A program made the translations under genes and the position numbers. The notes beneath the pieces are model-generated. The model did no database searches and was not told the DNA's origin. It was given only the letters and a program-made list of their open reading frames with translations. From Rhizobiaceae bacterium (GTDB lineage Bacteria; Pseudomonadota; Alphaproteobacteria; Rhizobiales; Rhizobiaceae): DNA of 64,000 bases. Positions 19,903-29,509 of this stretch are shown here, one piece after another (the first letter of the stretch is position 1; the number at the start of each line of letters is the position of its first letter). Location of the stretch: contig JAIXTO010000168.1 in assembly GCA_027483885.1 (NCBI GenBank), positions 1-64,000 on the forward strand. Reading direction: 5' to 3'.

Positions 19903-20916
19903 ATGAAAACGCTCTACGGCATTCAATATCTGAGGGCGATTGCAGCGCTTGCGGTCGTGCTTTTCCATGCCGCGGAACGGTCCGACGAGAATTTTGCCAT
20001 CGGTGCTGCCGGCGTCGATGTCTTCTTTGTCGTCAGCGGCTTCATCATGATCGTCATCAGCCAGAACCGGCACCAGACGCCGGGCGCCTTCCTCAAGGAC
20101 CGCCTGTTGCGCATCGCGCCAAGCTACTGGCTTGCAACGACGGTCATGGTGCTTGGCGCGCTGGCCGGCCTCTTCCCGAACCTCATTCTCGATGCGCCGC
20201 ATCTGATCGGCTCCTACCTTTTCCTGCCGGTTGCCTCGCCCAATGGCGGTGCGCTGTGGCCGGTTCTGGTGCAGGGCTGGACGCTGAATTACGAGATGTT
20301 TTTCTACCTGGCCTTTGCCGTCTCGCTGATGCTGGCGCCCGGCCGACGCCTTGCCGCCCTCGCCGCCATTTTTGGCGCACTGGCTGTCATCGGTTTTGCA
20401 GTGACGACGCCTGGCACGGCGGCTTTCTTCTACACGCGGCCGCTCATTCTGGAGTTTCTGGCCGGCGCCGTGATCGGCAGGCTGTGGCTGTCCGGCCGCG
20501 TACCGCGCGCCGATACCGGACTGATGCTGATTGCGGTCGCGATCTTTTCCTTCACGGCAATCTATCTGCTGCGGGCCGAGTTCAACACCTTCATCTGTGC
20601 GCCGCTTGCCATCTGCCTCGTGCTCGGCGTTCTGGCGCTGGAAAAGGCCGACATGCTGCCGCAACTGCCCCGCCTTGCCTATCTCGGCGACGCTTCCTAT
20701 TCGATCTATCTCTGGCACACGTTTGCCGTCTCGGTGGTGCTGAAGCTTGGCATCTCCGCGGGGCTTCCGACATGGCTCGTGATCTGGGGCGGCGCGGTCA
20801 TCGGCACGCTGGTCGGCATTGCCTGTTATGAGGTCATCGAACGGCCGCTCAATGTTTTCATCAAGCACCGCCGCATCGTGTTTCGCCTGCCGGGACGCCG
20901 CGTCACCGCCGACTGA
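19903..20916 (+). CDS. exoZ: Acyltransferase 3 family, ExoZ-like acetyltransferase
   Basis: MKTLYGIQYLRAIAALAVVLFHAAERSDENFAIGAAGVDVFFVVSGFIM; start refined from 19801. Confidence 0.86.
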   Translation: MKTLYGIQYLRAIAALAVVLFHAAERSDENFAIGAAGVDVFFVVSGFIMIVISQNRHQTPGAFLKDRLLRIAPSYWLATTVMVLGALAGLFPNLILDAPHLIGSYLFLPVASPNGGALWPVLVQGWTLNYEMFFYLAFAVSLMLAPGRRLAALAAIFGALAVIGFAVTTPGTAAFFYTRPLILEFLAGAVIGRLWLSGRVPRADTGLMLIAVAIFSFTAIYLLRAEFNTFICAPLAICLVLGVLALEKADMLPQLPRLAYLGDASYSIYLWHTFAVSVVLKLGISAGLPTWLVIWGGAVIGTLVGIACYEVIERPLNVFIKHRRIVFRLPGRRVTAD

Positions 20917-20944
20917 TCCCGCCAAACTGCACGTGCAGCACCCG

Positions 20945-21358
20945 TCAATGACGGGCAAGATCCTCATGCGTCAGACCGAAATGATCGAGGATCATCTGGA
21001 CATTGCGCCGGTGCGGCTTGAAATAGACGTCAAACAGATCGCCGACCAGCGGCAGGCTGCCAAAAACGGCATCGGTGCCGATATTGGCAAGCATCTGCAT
21101 CTGCTTGGAGGCCGGCAGGCCAAGACGGCGCGCTTCGTTGACGATGACAAGGCCAATGACGGCCCCTGCCGCATCGCCCGCCACCGGCAGAAGACCCATG
21201 ATGGAATCCGCCCCGAAGCGGATATTGGTGCCGGGCACGCGCAGTGCCGTATCCATCAGCCGGGCAAGCTTTGCCATGCGCACGAGGCGGCGCATGGCCT
21301 CGGGATCCAGAACGGTTCTGCGCCGTGCCGCGCCATATAATGTGTCTGCATCCGCCAT
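20945..21358 (-). CDS. DUF4112 domain-containing protein
   Basis: LARLMDTALRVPGTNIRFGADSIMGLLPVAGDAAGAVIGLVIVNEARRLG...IGTDAVFGSLPLVGDLFDVYFKPHRRN. Confidence 0.85.
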   Translation of the reverse strand: MADADTLYGAARRRTVLDPEAMRRLVRMAKLARLMDTALRVPGTNIRFGADSIMGLLPVAGDAAGAVIGLVIVNEARRLGLPASKQMQMLANIGTDAVFGSLPLVGDLFDVYFKPHRRNVQMILDHFGLTHEDLARH

Positions 21359-21444
21359 TGTCGCAATCCCAGCCTGATCGATGAGGCGCTAACGGGACTG
21401 CGGCCCGCCGGTTCCACGAACCCGCGGGCGACCTCGTATAATCG

Positions 21445-22977
21445 TCAGGTCACAGCGCCGACCTGCCACGGCACGAATTCGTTGTCGCCGTAATCATAGA
21501 TCTCGCTCAGCGTCTTCTGACCGGAGGCAACCGCAATGACATGCTCGAAAATGCGCTCGCCGGACTGCTCGATCGTCTCGTCGCCGGTGACGATACCGCC
21601 GCAGTTCAAATCCATGTCTTCGCGCATGTGCTCGTACATGTCGGTATTGGTGGCAATCTTGATACAGGGGGATGGCTTGAAGCCGGACACGGAACCGCGC
21701 CCCGTGGTGAAACAGATGACGTTGCAGCCACCCGCCACCTGGCCCGTCACGGCCACCGGATCGTAACCGGGGGTATCCATGAAGACAAAGCCAGGCTCGG
21801 TCACCGCCTCGGCAAATTCATAAACGGCCTTCAGCGGCATGGAGCCGCCCTTGGCAACGGCACCAAGGGATTTTTCCAGAATGGTGGTGAGACCGCCCAG
21901 CTTGTTGCCATGCGACGGGTTGTTGTTCAACTCGTCGCCGTTGCGGGCGGTGTAATCGCGCCACCAGTCGATGCGCTGCAGGAGCTTTTCGGCAACGGCC
22001 GGAGTTACGGCACGACGGGTCAAAAGATGCTCGGCGCCGTAGATCTCAGGCGTTTCCGCAAGGACCGTGGTGCCGCCATGGCGCACCAGAAGGTCTGAAG
22101 CGTAACCCAGCGCCGGATTGGCGGAAATGCCGGAATAACCATCGGAGCCACCGCATTCCAGCGCAAGCTTCAGCTTCGACAGCGGTTGCGGCGTGCGGCG
22201 GGCGGCATCCACCACCGGCAGCATGTCCTTGATGATCTCGATCGCCGCATCGATGGTTTTGCGCGTGCCGCCATGCTGCTGGATCGTCATGGTGCGCAGA
22301 CGATCCCCCTCCTCCATCTTGTAGTGTTCGAGGATCGGACCGATCTGGTTCGTCTCGCAGCCGAGCCCGATCATCAGGATACCGCCGAAATTGGGATGGC
22401 GGGCATAACCCTGGATGGTGCGGATGAGTAGGCGATAACCTTCCGACTTGTTGTTGAGCGCACAGCCGGTGCCATGCGTCAGCGCCACGACGCCATCGAT
22501 ATTGTCAAAACCGTCGAGGCCGCCCATGCGATTGAAATAGTCGGCGATGTAGCGCGAGACGGTGGCCGAACAGTTGACCGAGGAGATGATGCCGATGAAA
22601 TTGCGCGTGCCAGCACCGCCGATGCCACGGTCATAACCCATGAAGGTGCGCCGCTCCGACAGCGGCAGCATGCCCTTTTCCTCGGTATCGACGCTGAACT
22701 GGTGCTCGTGCTCGGACGGCAGCATGGCAAGGTTATGCAGATGGACATGATCTCCCGGCGCAATATCCTGCGTCGCAAGGCCGATGATCTGGCCGTATTT
22801 GCGCACCTCATGGCCCGTGGCGATGGCCCGGATCGCCATCTTGTGGCCACGCCCGATCAACTGGCCAGCGATAATGCCGTTGAAGCCGGAGGCGGTGCCC
22901 GGCTGCAACGAGCGACGGGTCACCACCACATCGTCTGCGGCGTTGAGCAAAATCACGGGTGAAACGGTGTCTGTCAT
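21445..22977 (-). CDS. UxaA family dehydratase (altronate dehydratase-like)
   Basis: MTDTVSPVILLNAADDVVV...THGTGCA...GLGCETNQIG...ECGGSDGYSGISANPALG...GRGSVSGFKPSPCIKIATN; start refined from 23076. Confidence 0.85.
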   Translation of the reverse strand: MTDTVSPVILLNAADDVVVTRRSLQPGTASGFNGIIAGQLIGRGHKMAIRAIATGHEVRKYGQIIGLATQDIAPGDHVHLHNLAMLPSEHEHQFSVDTEEKGMLPLSERRTFMGYDRGIGGAGTRNFIGIISSVNCSATVSRYIADYFNRMGGLDGFDNIDGVVALTHGTGCALNNKSEGYRLLIRTIQGYARHPNFGGILMIGLGCETNQIGPILEHYKMEEGDRLRTMTIQQHGGTRKTIDAAIEIIKDMLPVVDAARRTPQPLSKLKLALECGGSDGYSGISANPALGYASDLLVRHGGTTVLAETPEIYGAEHLLTRRAVTPAVAEKLLQRIDWWRDYTARNGDELNNNPSHGNKLGGLTTILEKSLGAVAKGGSMPLKAVYEFAEAVTEPGFVFMDTPGYDPVAVTGQVAGGCNVICFTTGRGSVSGFKPSPCIKIATNTDMYEHMREDMDLNCGGIVTGDETIEQSGERIFEHVIAVASGQKTLSEIYDYGDNEFVPWQVGAVT

Positions 22978-23023
22978 CAGGTCTCCTCCTCCCTGGAGGG
23001 TCATCTTTGGAAAATCATCGCGG

Positions 23024-23725
23024 TCAACGCGGTTCGCTGTCCAGCCAACGGCGTTTGGATTCCTCCAGATGGGCATGCATCATCGCCTGTGCCAGCAATG
23101 AATCACGCCCCTCGAGCGCCGTGTAGATCAGTTCGTGTTCGCAGAGCGCCAGGCTCCAGGTGTCCGGCGTCTCGAAATGTTCGCGCAATTGGGTGGAAAG
23201 CGGGCTGTGGCGATCATCGAACAGTTCACCGACGAGGCGCGCCAGAACATCGTTGCCCGATTGCGCCGCAATGGCCAGGTGAAACTGCCGGTCATGCTCG
23301 ACCGGCTTGCGGCCGGCCGAAATCTCGGATGCCATGCCATCGAGGATCTGGCGCAGGTTCCTCAGGCTTTCCGCCGTCATGCGGGCCGAGGCAAGCACGA
23401 TTACCGCACCTTCCACCGCCGCCCGCGCCTGCATAAGCTCCACGGGGCTTTCGCCCATCGACGCCGATGTCGGCGGGCGTCGCTCTGTCGTTGCCACCAG
23501 ATAGATGCCCGACCCCATGCGGATCTCGACCGTGCCATCGATCTCCAGCGCGATCAGAGCCTCGCGCAGGGACGGACGCGACACGCCCAGCTGCAGGGCA
23601 AGTTCGCGCTCTGATGGCAGGCGCTGGCCAAGCTTGAACTGGCCCGCCTGGATGAGCCCGCGGATCTGGTCTGCCACCTGCTGATAGAGCCTGCGCTCGG
23701 TCGTCCTGAACCCGTTCATCATCAC
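23024..23725 (-). CDS. FadR/GntR family (FCD) transcriptional regulator
   Basis: RRLYQQVADQIRGLIQAGQFKLGQRLPSERELALQLGVSRPSLREALIALEIDGTVEIRMGSGIYL. Confidence 0.9.
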   Translation of the reverse strand: MMMNGFRTTERRLYQQVADQIRGLIQAGQFKLGQRLPSERELALQLGVSRPSLREALIALEIDGTVEIRMGSGIYLVATTERRPPTSASMGESPVELMQARAAVEGAVIVLASARMTAESLRNLRQILDGMASEISAGRKPVEHDRQFHLAIAAQSGNDVLARLVGELFDDRHSPLSTQLREHFETPDTWSLALCEHELIYTALEGRDSLLAQAMMHAHLEESKRRWLDSEPR

Positions 23726-23753
23726 TCACTTCTGATTGGCCTTACCATAGGCA

Positions 23754-23870
23754 ATTGGTCAAAAACTGGCAAGACCAATATTTTATATATCTATATCAAT
23801 ATTTTAGGCTCGATAATCACGACAATAACCCCCTTGCTCAGAAATTGGCTTGACCAGTTTGGCAAGGCCA
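23754..23870. promoter_or_regulatory. Candidate GntR operators in divergent intergenic region
   Basis: ATTGGTC-N12-GACCAAT inverted repeat (23754..23779) and an 11-mer direct repeat TGGCAAGRCCA at 23767..23777 and 23860..23870. Confidence 0.5.
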
Positions 23871-23938
23871 CTTACCAATAGGCCGCAGTCGACGGGTGGA
23901 GCTGGATCGACGGCGCATGATGCGCGAGGAGGACTTAG

Positions 23939-25537
23939 ATGCACAGCGCAGAGACCCATTCCGTCAACGCGACGCCCCGCGCAGGCTCGGCCTCTGCAAG
24001 CCATGCGCGTGATGCAGACGGTGCGCCGCTGCTGAGCCTCCAGAACATTTCCAAGCATTTTCCAAGCGTGGTTGCCCTTGCTGATGTAAGTTTTGACTTA
24101 CAACGAGGCGAGGTCCACGCGGTCTGCGGCGAAAACGGCGCGGGCAAATCGACGCTGATGAAAATCATCAGCGGCGTTTACACGCCCACCTCCGGCCGCA
24201 TCATCTACAAGGGCGTCGAGCGCAGCTTCTCCTCGCCGCTCGAAGCGGAAAACATCGGCATCGCCATCATCCACCAGGAACTGAACCTGGTGCCGCACAT
24301 GACGGTGGCGGAAAACATCTATCTCGCCCGGGAGCCGCGCCGCGGTTTCCTGGTTGACCGCAAGAAGCTGAAGGCGGATGCGCAGGCCTGTCTCGACCGA
24401 CTGGGCGTTTCGATCTCGCCGGATCGCATGGTCAGGGAACTGTCGGTTGCCCAGTGCCAGATGGTGGAAATCGCCAAGGCACTGTCGCTCAACGCCGAAG
24501 TCTTGATCATGGACGAGCCGACGTCCTCGCTGACCGAGCAGGAAACGCGGCTGCTGTTCAAAGTCATCCATGACCTGAAGGCATCCGGTGTCGGCATCGT
24601 CTATATCTCGCACCGTCTGGACGAAATGGCCGAGATTGTCGACCGCGTGACCGTGCTGCGCGACGGCCAGTATGTCGCAACGAATGATTTTGTCGACACG
24701 ACCGTCGACGATATCGTTGCCAAGATGGTCGGACGCTCGCTTGAGGAAAAGTTTCCCGAGCGTACCTCGGCACCCACCGAGGAGGTGATCTTTTCGGCCG
24801 AGAACCTCACCCGCGCCGGCGTCTTTCGCAATGTCAGCTTCACGCTGCGTCGCGGCGAGATTTTGGGCTTTGCCGGCCTGATGGGCGCCGGGCGCACGGA
24901 AGTTGCGCGCGCCATCTTCGGTGCTGATCCGCTGGATAGCGGCACGGTGACGATGGATGGCAAGGTGCTGTCGATCCGCTCGCCGCGCGATGCGATTGCA
25001 AGCGGTCTTGCCTATCTCTCGGAAGACCGCAAGGCGCAGGGGCTCGCCGTCAAGATGACGGTCGATGCCAATATGACGCTTGCCAATATGGAAGAGGTGT
25101 CAAACCGCTTCGGCCTCATCGATTTTCACCGCCATGCCGAAGTGGCAAACGAATATGTCGACCTCCTCAGCATCAAGACGCCGTCGATCCGCCAGCCGGT
25201 GCGGCTTCTGTCGGGCGGCAACCAGCAGAAGATCATCATCGGCAAATGGCTGTTTCGCAAGTCGCGCATCCTCTTCTTCGACGAGCCGACGCGCGGGATC
25301 GATGTCGGGGCGAAATACGCGATCTACAAGATCATGGATGAACTCGCCCGCGACGGCATCGGCGTCATCCTGATCAGTTCGGAACTGCCGGAAATTCTCG
25401 GCATGACCGACCGCGTCGCGGTTTTCCATAACGGCACCATCACCGGCATCCTGGAGACGGCAATGACCAGCCAGGAAGAAATCATGCGTTACGCCTCCGG
25501 CTACGGGCACAGCCCGAAGGCCAGAACGGCGAATTGA
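23939..25537 (+). CDS. Sugar ABC transporter ATP-binding protein (RbsA/MglA type, two NBDs)
   Basis: GENGAGKSTLMKIISGVY...LSVAQCQMVEIAKAL...SGGNQQKIIIGKWL. Confidence 0.92.
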   Translation: MHSAETHSVNATPRAGSASASHARDADGAPLLSLQNISKHFPSVVALADVSFDLQRGEVHAVCGENGAGKSTLMKIISGVYTPTSGRIIYKGVERSFSSPLEAENIGIAIIHQELNLVPHMTVAENIYLAREPRRGFLVDRKKLKADAQACLDRLGVSISPDRMVRELSVAQCQMVEIAKALSLNAEVLIMDEPTSSLTEQETRLLFKVIHDLKASGVGIVYISHRLDEMAEIVDRVTVLRDGQYVATNDFVDTTVDDIVAKMVGRSLEEKFPERTSAPTEEVIFSAENLTRAGVFRNVSFTLRRGEILGFAGLMGAGRTEVARAIFGADPLDSGTVTMDGKVLSIRSPRDAIASGLAYLSEDRKAQGLAVKMTVDANMTLANMEEVSNRFGLIDFHRHAEVANEYVDLLSIKTPSIRQPVRLLSGGNQQKIIIGKWLFRKSRILFFDEPTRGIDVGAKYAIYKIMDELARDGIGVILISSELPEILGMTDRVAVFHNGTITGILETAMTSQEEIMRYASGYGHSPKARTAN

Positions 25538-26565
25538 GGAAAATGATGAGCACACCGAGCGAACCCAAAAGCCGCCGCCTCAGCGACCGGCAAAAGGATG
25601 TGATCCAGAAGTTTGCAGCCCTTGGCAGCCTCTTCGTGCTGATCGCTGTGTTTTCCAGCACCAGCAACGCCTTCTTCACCGTCAACAACGGCATGACGAT
25701 CGCGCTTCAGGTCACCTCGATTGCGCTGCTCGGCATCGGGGCAACCTGCGTCATCATCACCGGCGGCATCGATCTTTCGGTCGGCTCCGTGCTGGCGCTT
25801 GCCGGCGTGGTGGCTGCTCTTGCGGTGAAGGAACTGGGCATGCCCGTGCCCATCGGCATGCTGATCGGCATCCTCACCGGGTCGCTCTGCGGCCTCATCA
25901 ACGGCATTCTCGTCACCCGCATGAAGTTGCCGCCGTTCATTGCAACGCTTGGCATGATGCTGATTGCCCGCGGCGTGGCGCTGCAGATCACCGGCGCGCG
26001 CGCCGTCTCCGGCCTTGGCGAAAGCTTTGGCGAACTGGGCAACGGCTCGCTGTTTCGCATTGTCACCATCGGCGACGACGGCTTTCCGAACGTGGTCTTT
26101 CCCGGTATTCCCTATCCGGTCATCCTGATGATCGTCATCGCGCTTGCCGTGTCCTTCATGCTGAACCGCTCGGTGCTGGGCCGCCACATCTATGCGGTCG
26201 GATCGAACGTCGATGCAGCGCGCCTTTCCGGCGTCAATGTCACCCGCGTCACCAATTTCACCTATGTGCTCTCAGGCACGCTGGCCGGCCTTACCGGCTG
26301 CGTGCTGATGTCCCGCCTCGTCACGGCCCAGCCGAACGAAGGCGTCATGTACGAACTGGATGCTATCGCGAGCGCCGTTATCGGCGGCACCTCGCTGATC
26401 GGCGGCGTCGGCACGATTTCCGGCACGGCCATTGGCGCCTTCGTCATCGGCATCCTGCGCAACGGCCTCAACATGAACGGCGTTTCCGCCTTCACACAGC
26501 AGATCATCATCGGCCTCGTCATTCTGGTCACTGTCTGGATCGACCAGTTGCGCAACCGCCGATGA
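25534..26565 (+). CDS. Sugar ABC transporter permease (RbsC type); start 25534, 25543 or 25546
   Basis: ATCVIITGGIDLSVGSVLALAGVVAAL...KLPPFIATLGMMLIARG. Confidence 0.91.
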   Translation: MRKMMSTPSEPKSRRLSDRQKDVIQKFAALGSLFVLIAVFSSTSNAFFTVNNGMTIALQVTSIALLGIGATCVIITGGIDLSVGSVLALAGVVAALAVKELGMPVPIGMLIGILTGSLCGLINGILVTRMKLPPFIATLGMMLIARGVALQITGARAVSGLGESFGELGNGSLFRIVTIGDDGFPNVVFPGIPYPVILMIVIALAVSFMLNRSVLGRHIYAVGSNVDAARLSGVNVTRVTNFTYVLSGTLAGLTGCVLMSRLVTAQPNEGVMYELDAIASAVIGGTSLIGGVGTISGTAIGAFVIGILRNGLNMNGVSAFTQQIIIGLVILVTVWIDQLRNRR

Positions 26566-26656
26566 GAGAGGGTGCGGACCCTTATCCGCAAGAAACATGA
26601 GAGTGGGAGCTCTCGGGAGGAGGCCATGGCGGCCGCTTCACTTCAGGAGGATGGAA

Positions 26657-27598
26657 ATGAAAAAGCTTGCAACAGCATTGCTGACATCGGTGATCATGCT
26701 TTCGGCCGCATCCGTGCAGGCCGCCGAGATCGCCGTTATCGTCAAAACGGTTAACTCGACCTTCTGGCAGAACGTCCAGAAGGGCGCCGATGCCGCCATG
26801 AAGGAGGTTGGTTCCGGCAACACGATGACCTTCCAGGGTCCGGCCTCGGAATCGGCCATCGCAGACCAGGTCAACATGGTGGAAAATGCCGTCAACCGCG
26901 GCGTGGCCGGCATCGTGCTTGCACCGTCCGATCCGGATGCCCTGGTGCCTGCCGTGAAGAAGGCCTGGGAAGCCCGCATTCCGGTCGTCATCGTTGACTC
27001 GATGCTGGCCAAGGGTGCCGAGCAATATTACCAGTCGTTCCTGGCGACCGATAACCGCAAGGCCGGCGAACTTGCCGCCCAGGCGCTGATCGACAAGGTC
27101 GGCAAGGACGGCAAGATCGCCGTCATGTCCTATGTGGCGGGCGCCGGTTCGGAAATCGGTCGCGTCGGCGGCTTTACCGATTACATCAAGGCCAATTCCA
27201 AACTTCAGATTGTCGGCCCGTATTATTCGCAGTCGCAGATGGCAACGGCGCTCAACCAGACGACCGACGTGCTGGCCGCCAATGCGGACCTGAAGGGCAT
27301 GTTCGGCGCCAATGAACCAACCGCCATCGGCATGGGCCGTGCGATCAAGCAGGCCGGCAAGGCCGGCAAGGTCGTGGCCGTTGGTTTTGACGGAAACCAG
27401 GACCTGCAGGAATTCGTCAAGGACGGTACGCTCTCGGCGATTGCCGTGCAGGGTTCGTTCCAGATGGGCGAACTCGGCGTGAAAACCGTGTCCAAGCTGA
27501 TGAAGAAGGAAAAGGTCGAGAAGTTCGTCGATACCGGCGTCGTCGTCGTCACCAAGGACAATATCGACAAGCCGGAAGCCAAGAACGTTCTTTACTGA
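26657..27598 (+). CDS. Periplasmic sugar-binding protein (RbsB/PBP1 type)
   Basis: MKKLATALLTSVIMLSAASVQAAEIAVIVKTVNSTFWQNVQKGADAA; aggagg at 26645..26650 favours ATG 26657. Confidence 0.92.
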   Translation: MKKLATALLTSVIMLSAASVQAAEIAVIVKTVNSTFWQNVQKGADAAMKEVGSGNTMTFQGPASESAIADQVNMVENAVNRGVAGIVLAPSDPDALVPAVKKAWEARIPVVIVDSMLAKGAEQYYQSFLATDNRKAGELAAQALIDKVGKDGKIAVMSYVAGAGSEIGRVGGFTDYIKANSKLQIVGPYYSQSQMATALNQTTDVLAANADLKGMFGANEPTAIGMGRAIKQAGKAGKVVAVGFDGNQDLQEFVKDGTLSAIAVQGSFQMGELGVKTVSKLMKKEKVEKFVDTGVVVVTKDNIDKPEAKNVLY

Positions 27599-27615
27599 AC
27601 GACATTCGCAAAAAC

Positions 27616-27640
27616 CGGACGCGCTGCCTTGGCGCGTTCG
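27616..27640 (+). terminator. Intercistronic hairpin after the sugar-binding protein gene
   Basis: ccggacgcgc-tgccttg-gcgcgttcg, about 9-bp stem with one G-U, just after the stop codon. Confidence 0.4.
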
Positions 27641-27668
27641 TTCTCCCAGGCAAAAGGCAGGATGTTTC

Positions 27669-28682
27669 ATGAAGGTTACCGATCAGCGCACGCACGCCCG
27701 CACGGGCGTTTCCTTGACCGGCATGGGCCTTGGCTGCGCCCAGATGGGCAATCTTTACCGCGTGACGCCCTATGAGGAATCCGCTGGCGCCTTCAAGGCT
27801 GCCTGGGATGCCGGCATCCGCTATTTCGATACCGCGCCCTTTTATGGTTTTACCCGCTCGGAGCGGCGGCTGGGCACCATGCTCACGGATTTTGCCCGCG
27901 ACCAGTATGTGGTCAGCACCAAGGTCGGCCGCGTCATGACGCCCGACCCAACGGTTGGCGCCGAAGAAGACGGCTATGTGCAGCCCCTGCCCTTCCGCCC
28001 GGTCTATGACTACAGCTATGACGGCGTGATGCGCTCCTTCGAGGCAAGCCAGCAGCGGCTCGGCGTGCTTGCGCCTGATATTCTCTACATCCACGACATC
28101 GGCAGCGTCACGCATGGCGACAAACACCTGCACTACTGGAGCCAGCTGACGGACGGCGGCGGTTTTCGGGCGCTCGCCAAGCTGCGCGAGGAAGGCTCGA
28201 CCAAGGCCATCGGCCTTGGCGTCAACGAGTGGGAAATCATCCGCGATGCCATGGAGGTCGCCGAGATCGACATCTGCATGCTGGCCGGCCGCTACACGCT
28301 GCTGGAGCAGCAGAGCCTCGATTTCATGGATGCCTGCGCGCAAAAAGGCGTCGGCATCGTCATTGCCGGGGCCTTCAATTCCGGCATTCTCGCCGGCAAC
28401 CGGAAATTCAACTATGCCGACGCACCCGCCGAGATGCTGGCCCGCGTTGATGCGCTGCATGAGGCCTGTGCTGCCGAAGGTGTCACCTTGCAGGCAGCAG
28501 CGCTACAGTTTCCGCTGGCGCATCCGGCCGCCCTTACGATTGTTTCAGGCGCGCGAAACCACGACCAGTTGACCGCCAATGCCGCCTGGTTCGAGGAGGA
28601 AATTCCCGGCTCCTTCTGGTCACGCCTCAAGGAACGCGGCCTGATTTCCGAAGGCGCCCCTGTCCCCGGTCAAGGGGTCTGA
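27669..28682 (+). CDS. Aldo/keto reductase, L-fucose / D-threo-aldose 1-dehydrogenase-like
   Basis: TGMGLGCAQMGNLYRVTPYEESAGAFKAAWDAGIRYFDTAPFYGFTRSERRLGTML; pathway context. Confidence 0.82.
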   Translation: MKVTDQRTHARTGVSLTGMGLGCAQMGNLYRVTPYEESAGAFKAAWDAGIRYFDTAPFYGFTRSERRLGTMLTDFARDQYVVSTKVGRVMTPDPTVGAEEDGYVQPLPFRPVYDYSYDGVMRSFEASQQRLGVLAPDILYIHDIGSVTHGDKHLHYWSQLTDGGGFRALAKLREEGSTKAIGLGVNEWEIIRDAMEVAEIDICMLAGRYTLLEQQSLDFMDACAQKGVGIVIAGAFNSGILAGNRKFNYADAPAEMLARVDALHEACAAEGVTLQAAALQFPLAHPAALTIVSGARNHDQLTANAAWFEEEIPGSFWSRLKERGLISEGAPVPGQGV

Positions 28683-28686
28683 TTTC

Positions 28687-29505
28687 ATGCGGATCGACGC
28701 CCATCAGCATTTCTGGCGGTTGGCGGAGCGGGTTGGCGAATGGCCGCCGGCAGAGCTTGAGGCCATTTACCGTGATTTTGCGCCGGATGATCTGGAGCCG
28801 CTGCTGACCGAGGCCGGCATCGACGGCACGGTGCTGGTACAGACCATGGAAAGGGACGCTGACACCGCCTTCATGCTGGATCTGGCCGACCGGCACGACT
28901 TCATCTTCGGCGTCGTCGGCTGGACAGACCTGAAAGCGCCGGACGCACCGGATGCCATCGCCCGGCTTGCGCGCCACAAGAAGCTGAAGGGCCTGCGCCC
29001 GATGCTGCAGGGCCTTTCCGACGACCGGTGGATCACCGATCCGGCGCTTAATCCAGCTGTCGCCGCCATGATTTCGGCCGATCTTGCCTTCGAAGCGCTG
29101 GTGTTTCCCAAACACCTGCCGCATCTCCTCGTCTTTGCTGCGCGCCATCCGGATCTGCGCATCGTCATCGATCACGGCGCCAAACCGGAGATCGCCGAAG
29201 GACGCTTTGTTGAATGGCGCGCGGCGATGGCTGATCTTGCTGCCCTGCCCAATGTGTCGTGCAAGCTGTCAGGGCTTCTCACCGAAGCGGGAGACCAGAG
29301 GCCGCAGGCCGTGCGTCCCTATGGCGAGACGATCCTTGATCTGTTTGGCGCCGATGGCGTGATCTGGGGCAGCGACTGGCCGGTTGTGCGCCTTGCCGGC
29401 GACTACAAAAGCTGGTTCGATCAATGCCGGGACATGGTTTCAAAAGATCACCACACCGCCGTCTTCGGCGGCAACGCCATTGATTTCTACCGGCTAACTA
29501 GGTAA
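28687..29505 (+). CDS. Amidohydrolase family, L-fuconolactonase-like
   Basis: MRIDAHQHFWRL...VLVQTMERDADTAFMLDLA...GLRPMLQ...IVIDHGAKPEI...GSDWPV. Confidence 0.83.
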   Translation: MRIDAHQHFWRLAERVGEWPPAELEAIYRDFAPDDLEPLLTEAGIDGTVLVQTMERDADTAFMLDLADRHDFIFGVVGWTDLKAPDAPDAIARLARHKKLKGLRPMLQGLSDDRWITDPALNPAVAAMISADLAFEALVFPKHLPHLLVFAARHPDLRIVIDHGAKPEIAEGRFVEWRAAMADLAALPNVSCKLSGLLTEAGDQRPQAVRPYGETILDLFGADGVIWGSDWPVVRLAGDYKSWFDQCRDMVSKDHHTAVFGGNAIDFYRLTR

Positions 29506-29509
29506 GCAC

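Noticed and set aside
20927-20938. CTGCACGTGCAG palindrome between exoZ and DUF4112
   Set aside because: Perfect 12-mer, but sits between convergent gene ends with no promoter expected and no U tract; insufficient to call a regulatory site or terminator.
19831-20967. 378-aa minus-strand ORF antisense to exoZ
   Set aside because: Low-complexity charged translation; exoZ is supported by acyltransferase motifs.
26582-27670. 362-aa minus-strand ORF antisense to the sugar-binding protein
   Set aside because: No domain and antisense to a clear signal-peptide-bearing binding protein gene.
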